Under the pieces are notes generated by a model. That model saw only the letters and a program-made list of their open reading frames with translations, was not told where the DNA came from and did no database searches. A DNA stretch of 64,000 bases from contig NZ_AUCQ01000006.1 in NCBI RefSeq assembly GCF_000429845.1, positions 248,001 to 312,000 on the forward strand, read 5' to 3'. Of this stretch, positions 35,335-43,085 are shown piece after piece. The DNA is from Comamonas composti DSM 21721. Lineage in GTDB: Bacteria > Pseudomonadota > Gammaproteobacteria > Burkholderiales > Burkholderiaceae_C. The position numbers and the translations under genes were made by a program. Within the stretch, counting starts at the first letter, position 1; every line of letters starts with the position of its first letter.

Positions 35335-36771
35335 ATGGGTCAAAAAATCAAAATTGCAGGCTGGGTCTCCATCGGCGTGATCGCTGGAGCATTGACCACG
35401 GTATCGCTACAAACCGTGGCCCGTGGCGCCATGGCCCCGCTGCCGCTGGAAGAGATACAGCAGTTGTCGGCCGTGTTCGGCCTCATCAAGACCGACTACG
35501 TGGAGTCCGTGGACGATAAGAAGCTGATCACCGATGCCATATCGGGCATGGTCTCCAGCCTGGATCCCCACTCCCAGTATTTCGACAAAAAATCCTATAA
35601 AGAATTTCGCGAAGGCACTTCGGGCCGCTTCGTGGGTGTAGGCATAGAGATCACCCAGGAAGACGGACTCATCAAGGTCGTCTCGCCCATCGAAGGCTCA
35701 CCTGCCTTTCGCGCCGGGCTCAAGACCGGCGACCTGATCACCAAGATCGACGATACGGCCGTCAAGGGCCTGTCGCTCAACGATGCCGTGAAACGCATGC
35801 GCGGCGAGCCCAACACCAAGGTCCTGCTGACCATCTTGCGCAAGGACGAGAGCCGCAGCTTTCCGGTGACGATTACGCGTGAGGAGATCAAGACGCAGTC
35901 GGTCAAGGGCAAGCTCGTCGAGCCCGGCTACGGCTGGATCCGCCTGAGCCAGTTCCAGGAGCGCACGGTGGACGACTTCGTGCGCAAGGTCGAGGAAATC
36001 CACAAGCAAGAGCCCAAGCTCAAGGGACTGGTGCTGGATCTGCGCAACGACCCCGGCGGCCTGCTGGATGCGGCCGTGGCCATCTCTGCAGCCTTTTTGC
36101 CCAGCGATGTGACCGTGGTCTCGACCAATGGCCAGCTCTCGGAGAGCAAGGCCACCTACAAGGCCTCGCCCGAGTTCTATGCGCGCCGCGGCTCCGGAGA
36201 TCCGCTACAGCGCCTGCCGGCATCGCTCAAGACCCTGCCCCTGGTCGTGCTGGTCAACGAAGGTTCGGCCTCGGCCAGCGAAATCGTGGCCGGTGCACTG
36301 CAGGATCACAAGCGTGCCACCGTCATGGGCAGCCAGACCTTTGGCAAAGGCTCGGTGCAAACCGTACGCCCCCTGGGCCCGGACACCGGCCTCAAGCTCA
36401 CCACGGCGCGCTATTACACGCCCAGCGGCAAGTCCATACAGGCCAAGGGCATCGTGCCCGACGTCATGGTCGACGAAACGGCCGAAGGCGACCTCTATGC
36501 GGCTCTGCGCATGCGCGAAGCCGACCTCGAAAAGCACTTGACCAGCGGCCAAGGCGACGAAGCCAAGGATGAAGCGCGTGAAAAAGCCCGAGAGGAAGCC
36601 CGCAAGCGCCTCGAGGAAGAGGCCAAGAAGCCGCTGGCCGAGCGCCGCTTGCCCGAGTTCGGCACGGACAAGGACTTCCAGCTGCAACAAGCTTTGAACC
36701 AGCTCAAAGGCCGTCCCGTGATGGTCAGCAAGACCCTGACCGAGCGCGAGCCCGAGAAAAAGGAAAACTGA
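35335..36771 (+). CDS. ctpA: C-terminal processing peptidase (S41 family)
   Basis: A 478-residue periplasmic serine protease with a membrane anchor near residues 6-24, a PDZ domain (about 85-170, GVGIEITQEDGLIKVVSPIEGSPA) and an S41 domain. The catalytic Ser is in NEGSASASEI and the Lys in GSQTFGKGS. The tail is unusually rich in Glu, Lys and Arg (residues 400-440). It trims C-termini of periplasmic proteins. Start MGQKIK at 35335 preferred; terminator at 36800. Confidence 0.92.
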   Translation: MGQKIKIAGWVSIGVIAGALTTVSLQTVARGAMAPLPLEEIQQLSAVFGLIKTDYVESVDDKKLITDAISGMVSSLDPHSQYFDKKSYKEFREGTSGRFVGVGIEITQEDGLIKVVSPIEGSPAFRAGLKTGDLITKIDDTAVKGLSLNDAVKRMRGEPNTKVLLTILRKDESRSFPVTITREEIKTQSVKGKLVEPGYGWIRLSQFQERTVDDFVRKVEEIHKQEPKLKGLVLDLRNDPGGLLDAAVAISAAFLPSDVTVVSTNGQLSESKATYKASPEFYARRGSGDPLQRLPASLKTLPLVVLVNEGSASASEIVAGALQDHKRATVMGSQTFGKGSVQTVRPLGPDTGLKLTTARYYTPSGKSIQAKGIVPDVMVDETAEGDLYAALRMREADLEKHLTSGQGDEAKDEAREKAREEARKRLEEEAKKPLAERRLPEFGTDKDFQLQQALNQLKGRPVMVSKTLTEREPEKKEN

Positions 36772-36799
36772 GCAACCCGCCCCAAAGCGATGGTTGCCG

Positions 36800-36821
36800 G
36801 CCGGGCCCTGCCCGGCTTTTT
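36800..36821 (+). terminator. Rho-independent terminator of ctpA
   Basis: Stem GCCGGGC (36800-36806) with GCCCGGC (36810-36816), loop CCT, followed by five T. It lies 40 bp before the moeB start, so moeB may need its own promoter. Confidence 0.8.
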
Positions 36822-36860
36822 CATGCCCGACCGGTATGGGCAAAAGTTCGGTGATATGCA

Positions 36861-37613
36861 ATGAACGACGATCAACTGCTGCGCTACTCGCGTCATATTC
36901 TTCTCGACGAAATCGGCATCGAAGGCCAGGAGCGCATACTCGCCAGCCATGTGCTGATCATCGGTGCAGGAGGACTGGGCTCGCCCGCAGCCCTGTATCT
37001 GGGCTCGGCTGGCGTGGGCCGGATCACCCTGGTGGATGACGACACGGTCGACATGACCAATCTGCAACGCCAGATTGCCCATACGACGGACCGCGTTGGC
37101 AGCGCCAAAGTGGAGTCCATACGCTCAGCCGTCCAGGCCATCAACCCTGGAGCCAACGTGGCCTGTGTTCAGCGGCGTGCCGATCAGGATTTGCTTGACG
37201 AGCTCGTCCCTCAGGCCAATGTGGTGCTTGACTGTACGGACAACTACCGCACACGCCACCTGATCAACGCAGCCTGTGTGCGCCATCGCATACCGCTGGT
37301 CGCCGGTGCAGCCCTTCGCCTGGACGGACAGCTCATGGTCATAGACCCGCGTGATCCCGACTGTGCATGCTATGCCTGCGTGTTTTCTCCCGACGCTGAA
37401 TTCGAGGAGATCCAGTGTTCCACGATGGGAGTCTTCTCGCCTGTCGTTGGCGTGATAGGCAGCTTGCAGGCCGCCGAAGCGTTAAAGTTGCTCGCAGGTT
37501 TCGGCCATCCTGCGACCAGGCGTCTGGTTATGTTCGACAGTGCCAGCCAAGATTGGAGTAGCATGCAAACCAATAGGACACTGGATTGTCCTGTCTGTGC
37601 TCGCAAGGCGTAG
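36861..37613 (+). CDS. moeB: Molybdopterin-synthase adenylyltransferase / ThiF family
   Basis: A 250-residue E1-like enzyme that adenylates the C-terminus of MoaD. The nucleotide motif is GAGGLGSPAALYLGSAGVG, with DxDxVxxxNLQRQ and catalytic VVLDCTDNYRTR. Two zinc pairs, CYAC and CPVC, are present. It could also serve ThiS, since MoeB and ThiF are hard to separate by sequence alone. Confidence 0.9.
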   Translation: MNDDQLLRYSRHILLDEIGIEGQERILASHVLIIGAGGLGSPAALYLGSAGVGRITLVDDDTVDMTNLQRQIAHTTDRVGSAKVESIRSAVQAINPGANVACVQRRADQDLLDELVPQANVVLDCTDNYRTRHLINAACVRHRIPLVAGAALRLDGQLMVIDPRDPDCACYACVFSPDAEFEEIQCSTMGVFSPVVGVIGSLQAAEALKLLAGFGHPATRRLVMFDSASQDWSSMQTNRTLDCPVCARKA

Positions 37614-37738
37614 GAATTCACTGACTTATCACAAGGTCCACACACTGGCACAATCGCCCGCTTGTTGCCAGAGGCTGGGAGGCTGAAGCAAGTCAGGCTT
37701 GATTTGATGGTTTCTATGCCTCCCTATTGGACATTGCC

Positions 37739-38137
37739 GTGAAGTTGCGCACCTATCTTGTTGAAGACAACCCCATGATCCGCGAAAACCTCATTGCCAC
37801 GCTCGAGGAGCTGGCAGGGGTAGAGTCTGTGGGCATTGCCGAAAGCGAGAGCGTGGGATCCAGCTGGCTTCAGAAGAACCCAGAAGCCTGGGACCTGGCG
37901 ATTGTCGATTTATTCTTGCGCCAAGGCAGCGGCCTGGGCGTGCTGGCCAGTTGCCGCGAGCGCCTGCCTCATCAGAAGATCATCGTGCTCAGCAACTACG
38001 TCACACCGGATGTACGCAGCCGCTGCAGTCAGCTTGGAGTGGATGCCGTCTTTGACAAGTCCAACGAGATCGATGCACTCATGGACTACTGCATCAATCT
38101 CGAACCGCCTCAAAGACATCAGCTCAAGACAGCCTAA
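37739..38137 (+). CDS. Receiver-only response regulator
   Basis: A receiver domain of about 132 residues with no output domain. The acidic pair is E9-D10, the phosphoacceptor D57 (AIVDLF), and the switch residues are in VLSNY and FDKSN. GTG 37739 is taken as start; TTG 37727 is possible, and no ATG is in frame. It stands beside the LuxR regulator and CHASE3 kinase and may be an extra phosphate acceptor or adaptor in that system. Confidence 0.8.
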   Translation: MKLRTYLVEDNPMIRENLIATLEELAGVESVGIAESESVGSSWLQKNPEAWDLAIVDLFLRQGSGLGVLASCRERLPHQKIIVLSNYVTPDVRSRCSQLGVDAVFDKSNEIDALMDYCINLEPPQRHQLKTA

Positions 38138-38258
38138 GCTTGTGCATACAGCAGATCAAAAGATGATTTGCGACACACAATTAAAGCCCCTAAATTCGGG
38201 TCACAGAAAACCCATACAGAAGTATGGATTTTCTCTTGCAAGATAAAAATCTCAAGCC

Positions 38259-38891
38259 TTAATCGATTAGACGGTTCTTGAGTGCGTAGTAGGTCAGGTC
38301 ACTGTTCGAGGACAGGCCCATTTTCTCCATGAGCCGCGTGCGATAAGTACTCACTGTCTTTACGCTCAGCGAAAGCGACTTGGCAATATCGCCTGCCGTC
38401 TCGCCCCGCGCCAACTTGAGAAATACCTGAAATTCCCGCTCCGAAAGCTGCTCATGGGCGGGAGCATCGTCCTTGCGGCTCAACTGCTGGGCCAGCAAAT
38501 CCGCAACCGTAGGCGTCAGATACCGCCGCCCCAGAGCCACGGTCCGAATCGCCTCGGCAATCTCTTCGGGTTCGCACTCCTTGTTCAGATAACCGCTGGC
38601 CCCCTGCCTTATCAGATTGATGGCGTAATGTTCCTCAGGGTAACCACTGAGAATCAGAATTCCCATATCGGGCGCCTTGGCCCTGAGCATGGCCAGGGCA
38701 TCGATGCCACTTTGTCCGGGCATGGACAAATCCATGAGCAGCACGTCGATCTCCTGATTGCGCACCAGATCTATGGCCTCACGACCGTTGGCCGCTTCAC
38801 CAACCACACGCAGATCCACATGTTCCGACAGGAACTGGCGCAGCCCTGAGCGAACAATCGCATGGTCGTCCACAATGCCGATTCTGATCAT
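38259..38891 (-). CDS. LuxR/NarL-type response regulator
   Basis: A 210-residue regulator with receiver residues D8, D9, D54 and K104 and a C-terminal LuxR helix-turn-helix (LSEREFQVFLKLARGETAGDIAKSLSLSVKTVSTYRTRL). It resembles the UvrY/GacA group. It is divergent from the hybrid-free kinase at 38990 across 98 bp; the two very probably pair. Start at MIRIGIVDDH. Confidence 0.9.
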   Translation of the reverse strand: MIRIGIVDDHAIVRSGLRQFLSEHVDLRVVGEAANGREAIDLVRNQEIDVLLMDLSMPGQSGIDALAMLRAKAPDMGILILSGYPEEHYAINLIRQGASGYLNKECEPEEIAEAIRTVALGRRYLTPTVADLLAQQLSRKDDAPAHEQLSEREFQVFLKLARGETAGDIAKSLSLSVKTVSTYRTRLMEKMGLSSNSDLTYYALKNRLID

Positions 38892-38960
38892 GAATACCTC
38901 TCTCTTCCAACCGGCAAGACACCGGCCATGCAAATACAAAAATGGCGGTTGCAGGCGCCT

Positions 38961-38978
38961 GAACGATCTTAATCGTTC
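38961..38978. promoter_or_regulatory. Inverted repeat between response regulator and kinase genes
   Basis: GAACGAT-CTTA-ATCGTTC is a perfect 7-bp inverted repeat 12 bp before the kinase start, in the divergent spacer. It may be the binding site of the LuxR-type regulator for autoregulation. Confidence 0.4.
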
Positions 38979-38989
38979 GCGGGACGATT

Positions 38990-40378
38990 ATGCAGAATGT
39001 GGAGGCCCAACTTCTGGGCAATAAGATGCATATGCGCTGGATAAACTTTCGCACGATCGCGATCAGCCTCACATTGACCATCACGGCGGCGATTTTGATG
39101 GTGAGTATTAACGAGACCAGTTATAAGCGCTCGACGAATGCCCTTGAGGCAATGACTGAAATTCAGGCCACGCGCTCCAAAATCAGCTGGCTCATGCGCC
39201 TGATGCTGGATGCCGAAACCGGCCTAAGAGGGTATTTACTCACTTCCGAGGAGCGTTATCTCACGCCTTATAACGAGGCCATTTCTGCCATCAATCAGGA
39301 TATGGAGGCGCTGCGAAAGGTATTTGTGCAAGACCCGCAGGATCTTGCACTATTCACCTCGCTCACGCGCCAGATTGAACGCAAGATGAGCGAGATGGAG
39401 CTGAGCCTGCAGCTCTACCGCCAGGGCAACCAGGAGGCCTGGCGCTTCGTGATGTTCACCGACCTGGGCATGGAGAACATGGATGCGATCCGCCACCATA
39501 CGCGAGACCTGATCGCCAGCCTCGACCAGCGTGGCGACCGCAATCAGCGCAAGATAGAGCACACGCTGGCCCTGTCGCGCATCGGCATTGCCACGGTCAC
39601 GGCCTTGGGAGTCCTGGGATTTTTCATGTATCTGCGCCAGGCCCATGCCCTCCAGAGAGCCAGCCTGCGCGAGCAGGAAATACAGCGCGACGAGCGCAAC
39701 CGCCTCGAAGCCGTGGTGCGCGAACGCACCGCGACCCTGACCGAACTGGCCAACCACCTGCAGCAGGTGCGCGAGGACGAGCGCGGCCACCTGGCGCGCG
39801 AATTGCACGACGAACTCGGGGCCTTGCTTACCGCTGCCAAGCTCGATGTGGCGCGCCTCAAATCCAAGGTCGATCTCACAGCCCCCGATGCAGCAGAGCG
39901 CATACGGCATTTGATAGAGACGCTCAACAGCGGCATCGCCCTCAAGCGCCGCATCATTGAGGATCTGCGTCCCTCCTCGCTCTACAACCTGGGGCTGATC
40001 ACGGCGCTGGAAATCCTGACGCGTGAGTTCGCGGAGCGCAGCGCCCTGGAAGTCACGGCCAACCTGGAGCCCGTGACACTGTCGGACTCGATCCAGCTCA
40101 CCATCTACCGCATCGTCCAGGAGTCTCTGACCAACATCGGCAAGTACGCCCAGGCCCAGCATGTGATCGTCTCTTTGCACAACTACCCGACCTATGTGGC
40201 TGTGCAGATCCAGGATGACGGCAAGGGCTTTGAAGTCACGAGCATGAGGCCCAAGTCCCATGGTCTGGCCGGCATGCGCCATCGTGTCGAAGCCACGGGC
40301 GGACGGCTCAGCGTGGCCTCCGAACTGGGCAAGGGCACGACCATTTCCGTGGTCATTCCTCTGAACAATGCCGCATGA
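38990..40378 (+). CDS. CHASE3-domain sensor histidine kinase (NarX/HisKA_3 type)
   Basis: A 462-residue membrane kinase. TM1 is about residues 22-40, a periplasmic CHASE3 domain spans about 45-190, and TM2 about 196-216. Then come a coiled coil, a HisKA_3 box with H273 (ARELHDELG), and an HATPase domain (ESLTNIGKYA, DDGKGF, GLAGMRHR). HisKA_3 kinases normally phosphorylate NarL-type regulators, matching the divergent neighbour. The stimulus is unknown. Confidence 0.9.
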   Translation: MQNVEAQLLGNKMHMRWINFRTIAISLTLTITAAILMVSINETSYKRSTNALEAMTEIQATRSKISWLMRLMLDAETGLRGYLLTSEERYLTPYNEAISAINQDMEALRKVFVQDPQDLALFTSLTRQIERKMSEMELSLQLYRQGNQEAWRFVMFTDLGMENMDAIRHHTRDLIASLDQRGDRNQRKIEHTLALSRIGIATVTALGVLGFFMYLRQAHALQRASLREQEIQRDERNRLEAVVRERTATLTELANHLQQVREDERGHLARELHDELGALLTAAKLDVARLKSKVDLTAPDAAERIRHLIETLNSGIALKRRIIEDLRPSSLYNLGLITALEILTREFAERSALEVTANLEPVTLSDSIQLTIYRIVQESLTNIGKYAQAQHVIVSLHNYPTYVAVQIQDDGKGFEVTSMRPKSHGLAGMRHRVEATGGRLSVASELGKGTTISVVIPLNNAA

Positions 40379-40798
40379 ACCAGCCGCGATGGTGCTTACC
40401 CCGCGCGCAAGCCTGGTCCGACAAGCCAATGCAGAACTCTCTTGCAAGCCAAGCGGGAGCGTCTGCCTAAAGTAGGTGGCATGCAAATACAGCAACGCCA
40501 GCCATACGGGCTCTTCACCGTCTTGAAGCTCACAATTGCAAGGTGACTTCTGGACAGCGATGCGCTACAACCTTTTCTTCGCCGCCGTCCATGCCACCGC
40601 CATGGCCTGGCGTCATGGATTGCAAGCCCTTCTGGTCAAGCTCTTGCCAGACGCCAGCATTCTTGCGCGCCGCCATCCCTTCCATGCACTTGCGTGGCAT
40701 CCCAGCCATCGCCCAGTCAGAAGCTCGACAAAGCCCGAGCACATGGCGATTGCTTTTTGAATCCTTGAGATTCCAACCAAGCCATAAGGAGCAAATCA
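40379..40798. other. Spacer upstream of the DUF883-like gene
   Basis: A 420-bp region with short open frames but none with family resemblance or a good ribosome site. An AAGGAG site at 40786-40791 serves the next gene. I see no clear RNA gene. Confidence 0.4.
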
Positions 40799-41179
40799 AT
40801 GAGTCAAACCGAGAAGTCCGTGCACCAAGCCGCCGAAGCTGCCGAAAGTGCTGCCAAGGACACCATACAAGCCACGGCCCAGAGCACTCGCAAGGCTGCG
40901 GCGAATGCGGTCGACAAGGCTCAGCAAGGCCTCAAGGCCGTTGAGGACGAGCTCAACCCTGTGATCGACGATCTCGCAGCCCGTGCCCAGGAGTGGGCCA
41001 CGCGCAGCATCAACTTCTGCGCGGACAGCTCGGATCGGGCAAGACGCCAGCTTCATGCTGCGGCCGACACCACGACCCGCTACGTCATAGAGCAGCCAGG
41101 CCGCTCGGTGCTGATTGCCGCCGCTGCAGGCGCCGCCATTGCCACCGCCTTCTTCATGAGCCTGCGCTCGCGCAAATAG
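40799..41179 (+). CDS. DUF883/ElaB-YqjD-like membrane-anchored protein
   Basis: A 126-residue protein made of an Ala/Lys/Glu-rich amphipathic helix region and a C-terminal membrane segment (SVLIAAAAGAAIATAFFMSL) ending in RSRK. E. coli relatives ElaB and YqjD are ribosome- or membrane-associated stationary-phase proteins. A strong AAGGAG site precedes the ATG. Confidence 0.75.
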   Translation: MSQTEKSVHQAAEAAESAAKDTIQATAQSTRKAAANAVDKAQQGLKAVEDELNPVIDDLAARAQEWATRSINFCADSSDRARRQLHAAADTTTRYVIEQPGRSVLIAAAAGAAIATAFFMSLRSRK

Positions 41180-41268
41180 GCCCGTAGCGACCAAGAGTTC
41201 CAGGGGACATTCATGTTTCCCTGCCCCGCGTCCCATCTTTTCACTCACAGCGTCAGGAGATCCAGACC

Positions 41269-41595
41269 ATGAAAAAGTATGCAAGAGCCCTGAGTTTCGC
41301 CCTGCTGGCCGGCACGGCCGTGCTCGCAACCACAGCCTGCTCGGTTGCCCGGGAGCAGCAGACCATGGGCTCGTATGTAGACGATGCGGCCATCACCACG
41401 GCCGTCAAGGCAAAAATGGCGGAGGACAAAACCGTTTCCGCCACCTCCATCAGTGTGGAAACGCTCAATGGCACGGTGCAGCTTTCAGGCTTTGCCAAGT
41501 CGGCTGCCGAGAAAAACCGTGCGGGCGAGATCGCCGGCTCCGTGAAGAATGTGCGCAATGTGCGCAACAGCATCATCGTGAAGCCCGCATCCTGA
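41269..41595 (+). CDS. BON-domain lipoprotein (OsmY-like)
   Basis: A 108-residue lipoprotein with lipobox ATTAC (Cys24) and one BON domain (residues 37-105, DDAAITTAVKAKMAEDKTV then VETLNGTVQLSGFAKS). BON proteins stabilise the envelope, often under osmotic stress. CAGGAG lies upstream of the start. Probably co-regulated with the previous gene. Confidence 0.85.
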   Translation: MKKYARALSFALLAGTAVLATTACSVAREQQTMGSYVDDAAITTAVKAKMAEDKTVSATSISVETLNGTVQLSGFAKSAAEKNRAGEIAGSVKNVRNVRNSIIVKPAS

Positions 41596-41646
41596 TCGCG
41601 GCACACTGTGCCTGCGAAGCAGCCCTTGGGGCTGTCTTCGCAGACC

Positions 41647-41707
41647 TGAGAGCATGTTCACGATCTCCTCGCGGCGCGCCAGTGTAGAGATCGTGAACAC
41701 GCTCTGA
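41647..41707. mobile_element. MITE internal-deletion derivative (55 bp plus TGA duplications)
   Basis: The element 41650-41704 is flanked by TGA on both sides (41647-41649, 41705-41707). Its left 38 bp follow the left end of the 267-bp element up to CGCCAGTGT, then it jumps directly to the right end GTAGAGATCGTGAACACGCTC. The intact duplication shows it moved, or was deleted, while keeping both ends. Confidence 0.8.
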
Positions 41708-41753
41708 GATCCAGCCGGGTAATTCCCGGCTTTTTCACGTCCAGGCCTGGCGG

Positions 41754-42248
41754 CTAGCGGCTGGACTTGACCTTTTCCAGCAGGCGCTGGTGCACGCCCG
41801 GCGAGACGAACTTGTCGACCTCGCCGTCCAGGGTTGCAATCTCGCGCACAAAGGTGCTGCTGATGAACTGGTAACGGTCGCTGGGCGTGAGAAACACGGT
41901 TTCGACCTGGGGCATGAGCGTGCGGTTCATGCCTGCCAGCTGGAACTCGTAGTCAAAATCGGTCACGGCGCGCAGGCCGCGCACCATGGCCTTGGCCCCG
42001 CGCGAGACCACGAAGTCGCGCAACAGCCCGTCGAAGCTCTCGACGCGCACATGGGGATGACAGGCCACGACTTCCTTGACCATGGCTATGCGCTCTTCGA
42101 GGTTGAACAAGGTCTTCTTGTGATGACCTGCGGCCACGGCCACGATGACATGGCCGAACAACTGGCTTGCGCGGCGCACCACGTCTTCATGCCCCAACGT
42201 AATGGGGTCAAAGGTTCCGGGATAGACGGCAATCAACTCCTGGCTCAT
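41754..42248 (-). CDS. coaD: Phosphopantetheine adenylyltransferase
   Basis: A 164-residue enzyme of the penultimate CoA step. It shows YPGTFDPITLGH (TxGH site), RGLRAVTDFDYEFQ and ISSTFVRE. It follows rsmD on the same strand, as in many proteobacteria. Confidence 0.96.
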   Translation of the reverse strand: MSQELIAVYPGTFDPITLGHEDVVRRASQLFGHVIVAVAAGHHKKTLFNLEERIAMVKEVVACHPHVRVESFDGLLRDFVVSRGAKAMVRGLRAVTDFDYEFQLAGMNRTLMPQVETVFLTPSDRYQFISSTFVREIATLDGEVDKFVSPGVHQRLLEKVKSSR

Positions 42249-42273
42249 GTCCTTGCTCTCCTTGGATTTCTAC

Positions 42274-42291
42274 CCCCGGGCCAGCCCGGGG
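42274..42291. terminator. GC hairpin between rsmD and coaD
   Basis: CCCCGGG (42274-42280) and CCCGGGG (42285-42291) form a 7-bp stem with a 4-nt loop. No T run follows on either strand, so it may only slow transcription between the two genes. Confidence 0.35.
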
Positions 42292-42377
42292 AAAGCGCAT
42301 TATGCATGGCCCATCCGGCAAGAGCGCCAGACGAAACGGCTGCCGGCGCCGCACCGAGAAGCGCCGGCGGCCATTTC

Positions 42378-43085
42378 CTACCCTGCCTCGGGGCGCTGCA
42401 GCAAGTGCGCGTGCACGGCACCGGCCTTGAGGTGGCGGTAGAGCTCCAGGCCGCCAAGCGACTCCAGCTCACCAGCCTCCCAGGCGCGCGGAGCCTCCAG
42501 GTACACGAATCCGCCGGGCTTGACGGCCTGGGCTGCGGCCTTGAGCGCGGGAATGAACAAATCCAGCGCATCGAAAGGCGGATCGATGAACACCAGATCC
42601 AGGGAGCCGGGCACGGCCTGGCGCAGGCAGTTGATGGCCTCGCCGCGCAGCACGCGCACATTGGCCGCCTTCAGGCGCTCGCACAGGCCCAGCACCTGCT
42701 GCACCAGGGCGGCATCCTGCTCGTTCATGAGCACGCTGGCAGCGCCGCGCGAAGCGGCCTCCAGCCCCAGCGCGCCCGTGCCCGCAAAGGCATCCAGGCA
42801 ATGCCAGCCGGTCAGATCCTGACCCAGCCAGTTGAACAAGGTCTCGCGCACCCGGTCTGGCGTGGGCCTCAGACCCGGGCGCTGGGCCACGGGCAGGCGC
42901 GTGCGCCGCCATTGCCCGCCGATGATGCGGATCTCGCCCGCGCCCATGGCCGGCTTGGCACCGGCCTTGGCATTTTTGCCCGGCTGGGGTGCTGCGGCCT
43001 TGCCGTCTTCACCCGCCTGGGTCACGGCTTTTTCCAGCCAGCGCCGTCCGGCCGGCGTATGCAGTTTGATGCTGTTGCGGCTCAT
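42378..43085 (-). CDS. rsmD: 16S rRNA (guanine966-N2)-methyltransferase
   Basis: A 235-residue SAM methyltransferase modifying G966 of 16S rRNA. Its motifs are IRIIGGQWRRTRL, RPTPDRVRETLFNWL, DAFAGTGALGLEAASRGA and the catalytic FIDPPF. An extra basic N-terminal stretch (about 45 residues) precedes the core. The start overlaps the stop of the M16 gene by 4 bp (ATGA). Confidence 0.95.
   Translation of the reverse strand: MSRNSIKLHTPAGRRWLEKAVTQAGEDGKAAAPQPGKNAKAGAKPAMGAGEIRIIGGQWRRTRLPVAQRPGLRPTPDRVRETLFNWLGQDLTGWHCLDAFAGTGALGLEAASRGAASVLMNEQDAALVQQVLGLCERLKAANVRVLRGEAINCLRQAVPGSLDLVFIDPPFDALDLFIPALKAAAQAVKPGGFVYLEAPRAWEAGELESLGGLELYRHLKAGAVHAHLLQRPEAG

Noticed and set aside
40536..40760. Short open frame in the spacer before the DUF883-like gene
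   Set aside because: No ribosome site, no family resemblance and an unusual Trp/His-rich composition; treated as chance.
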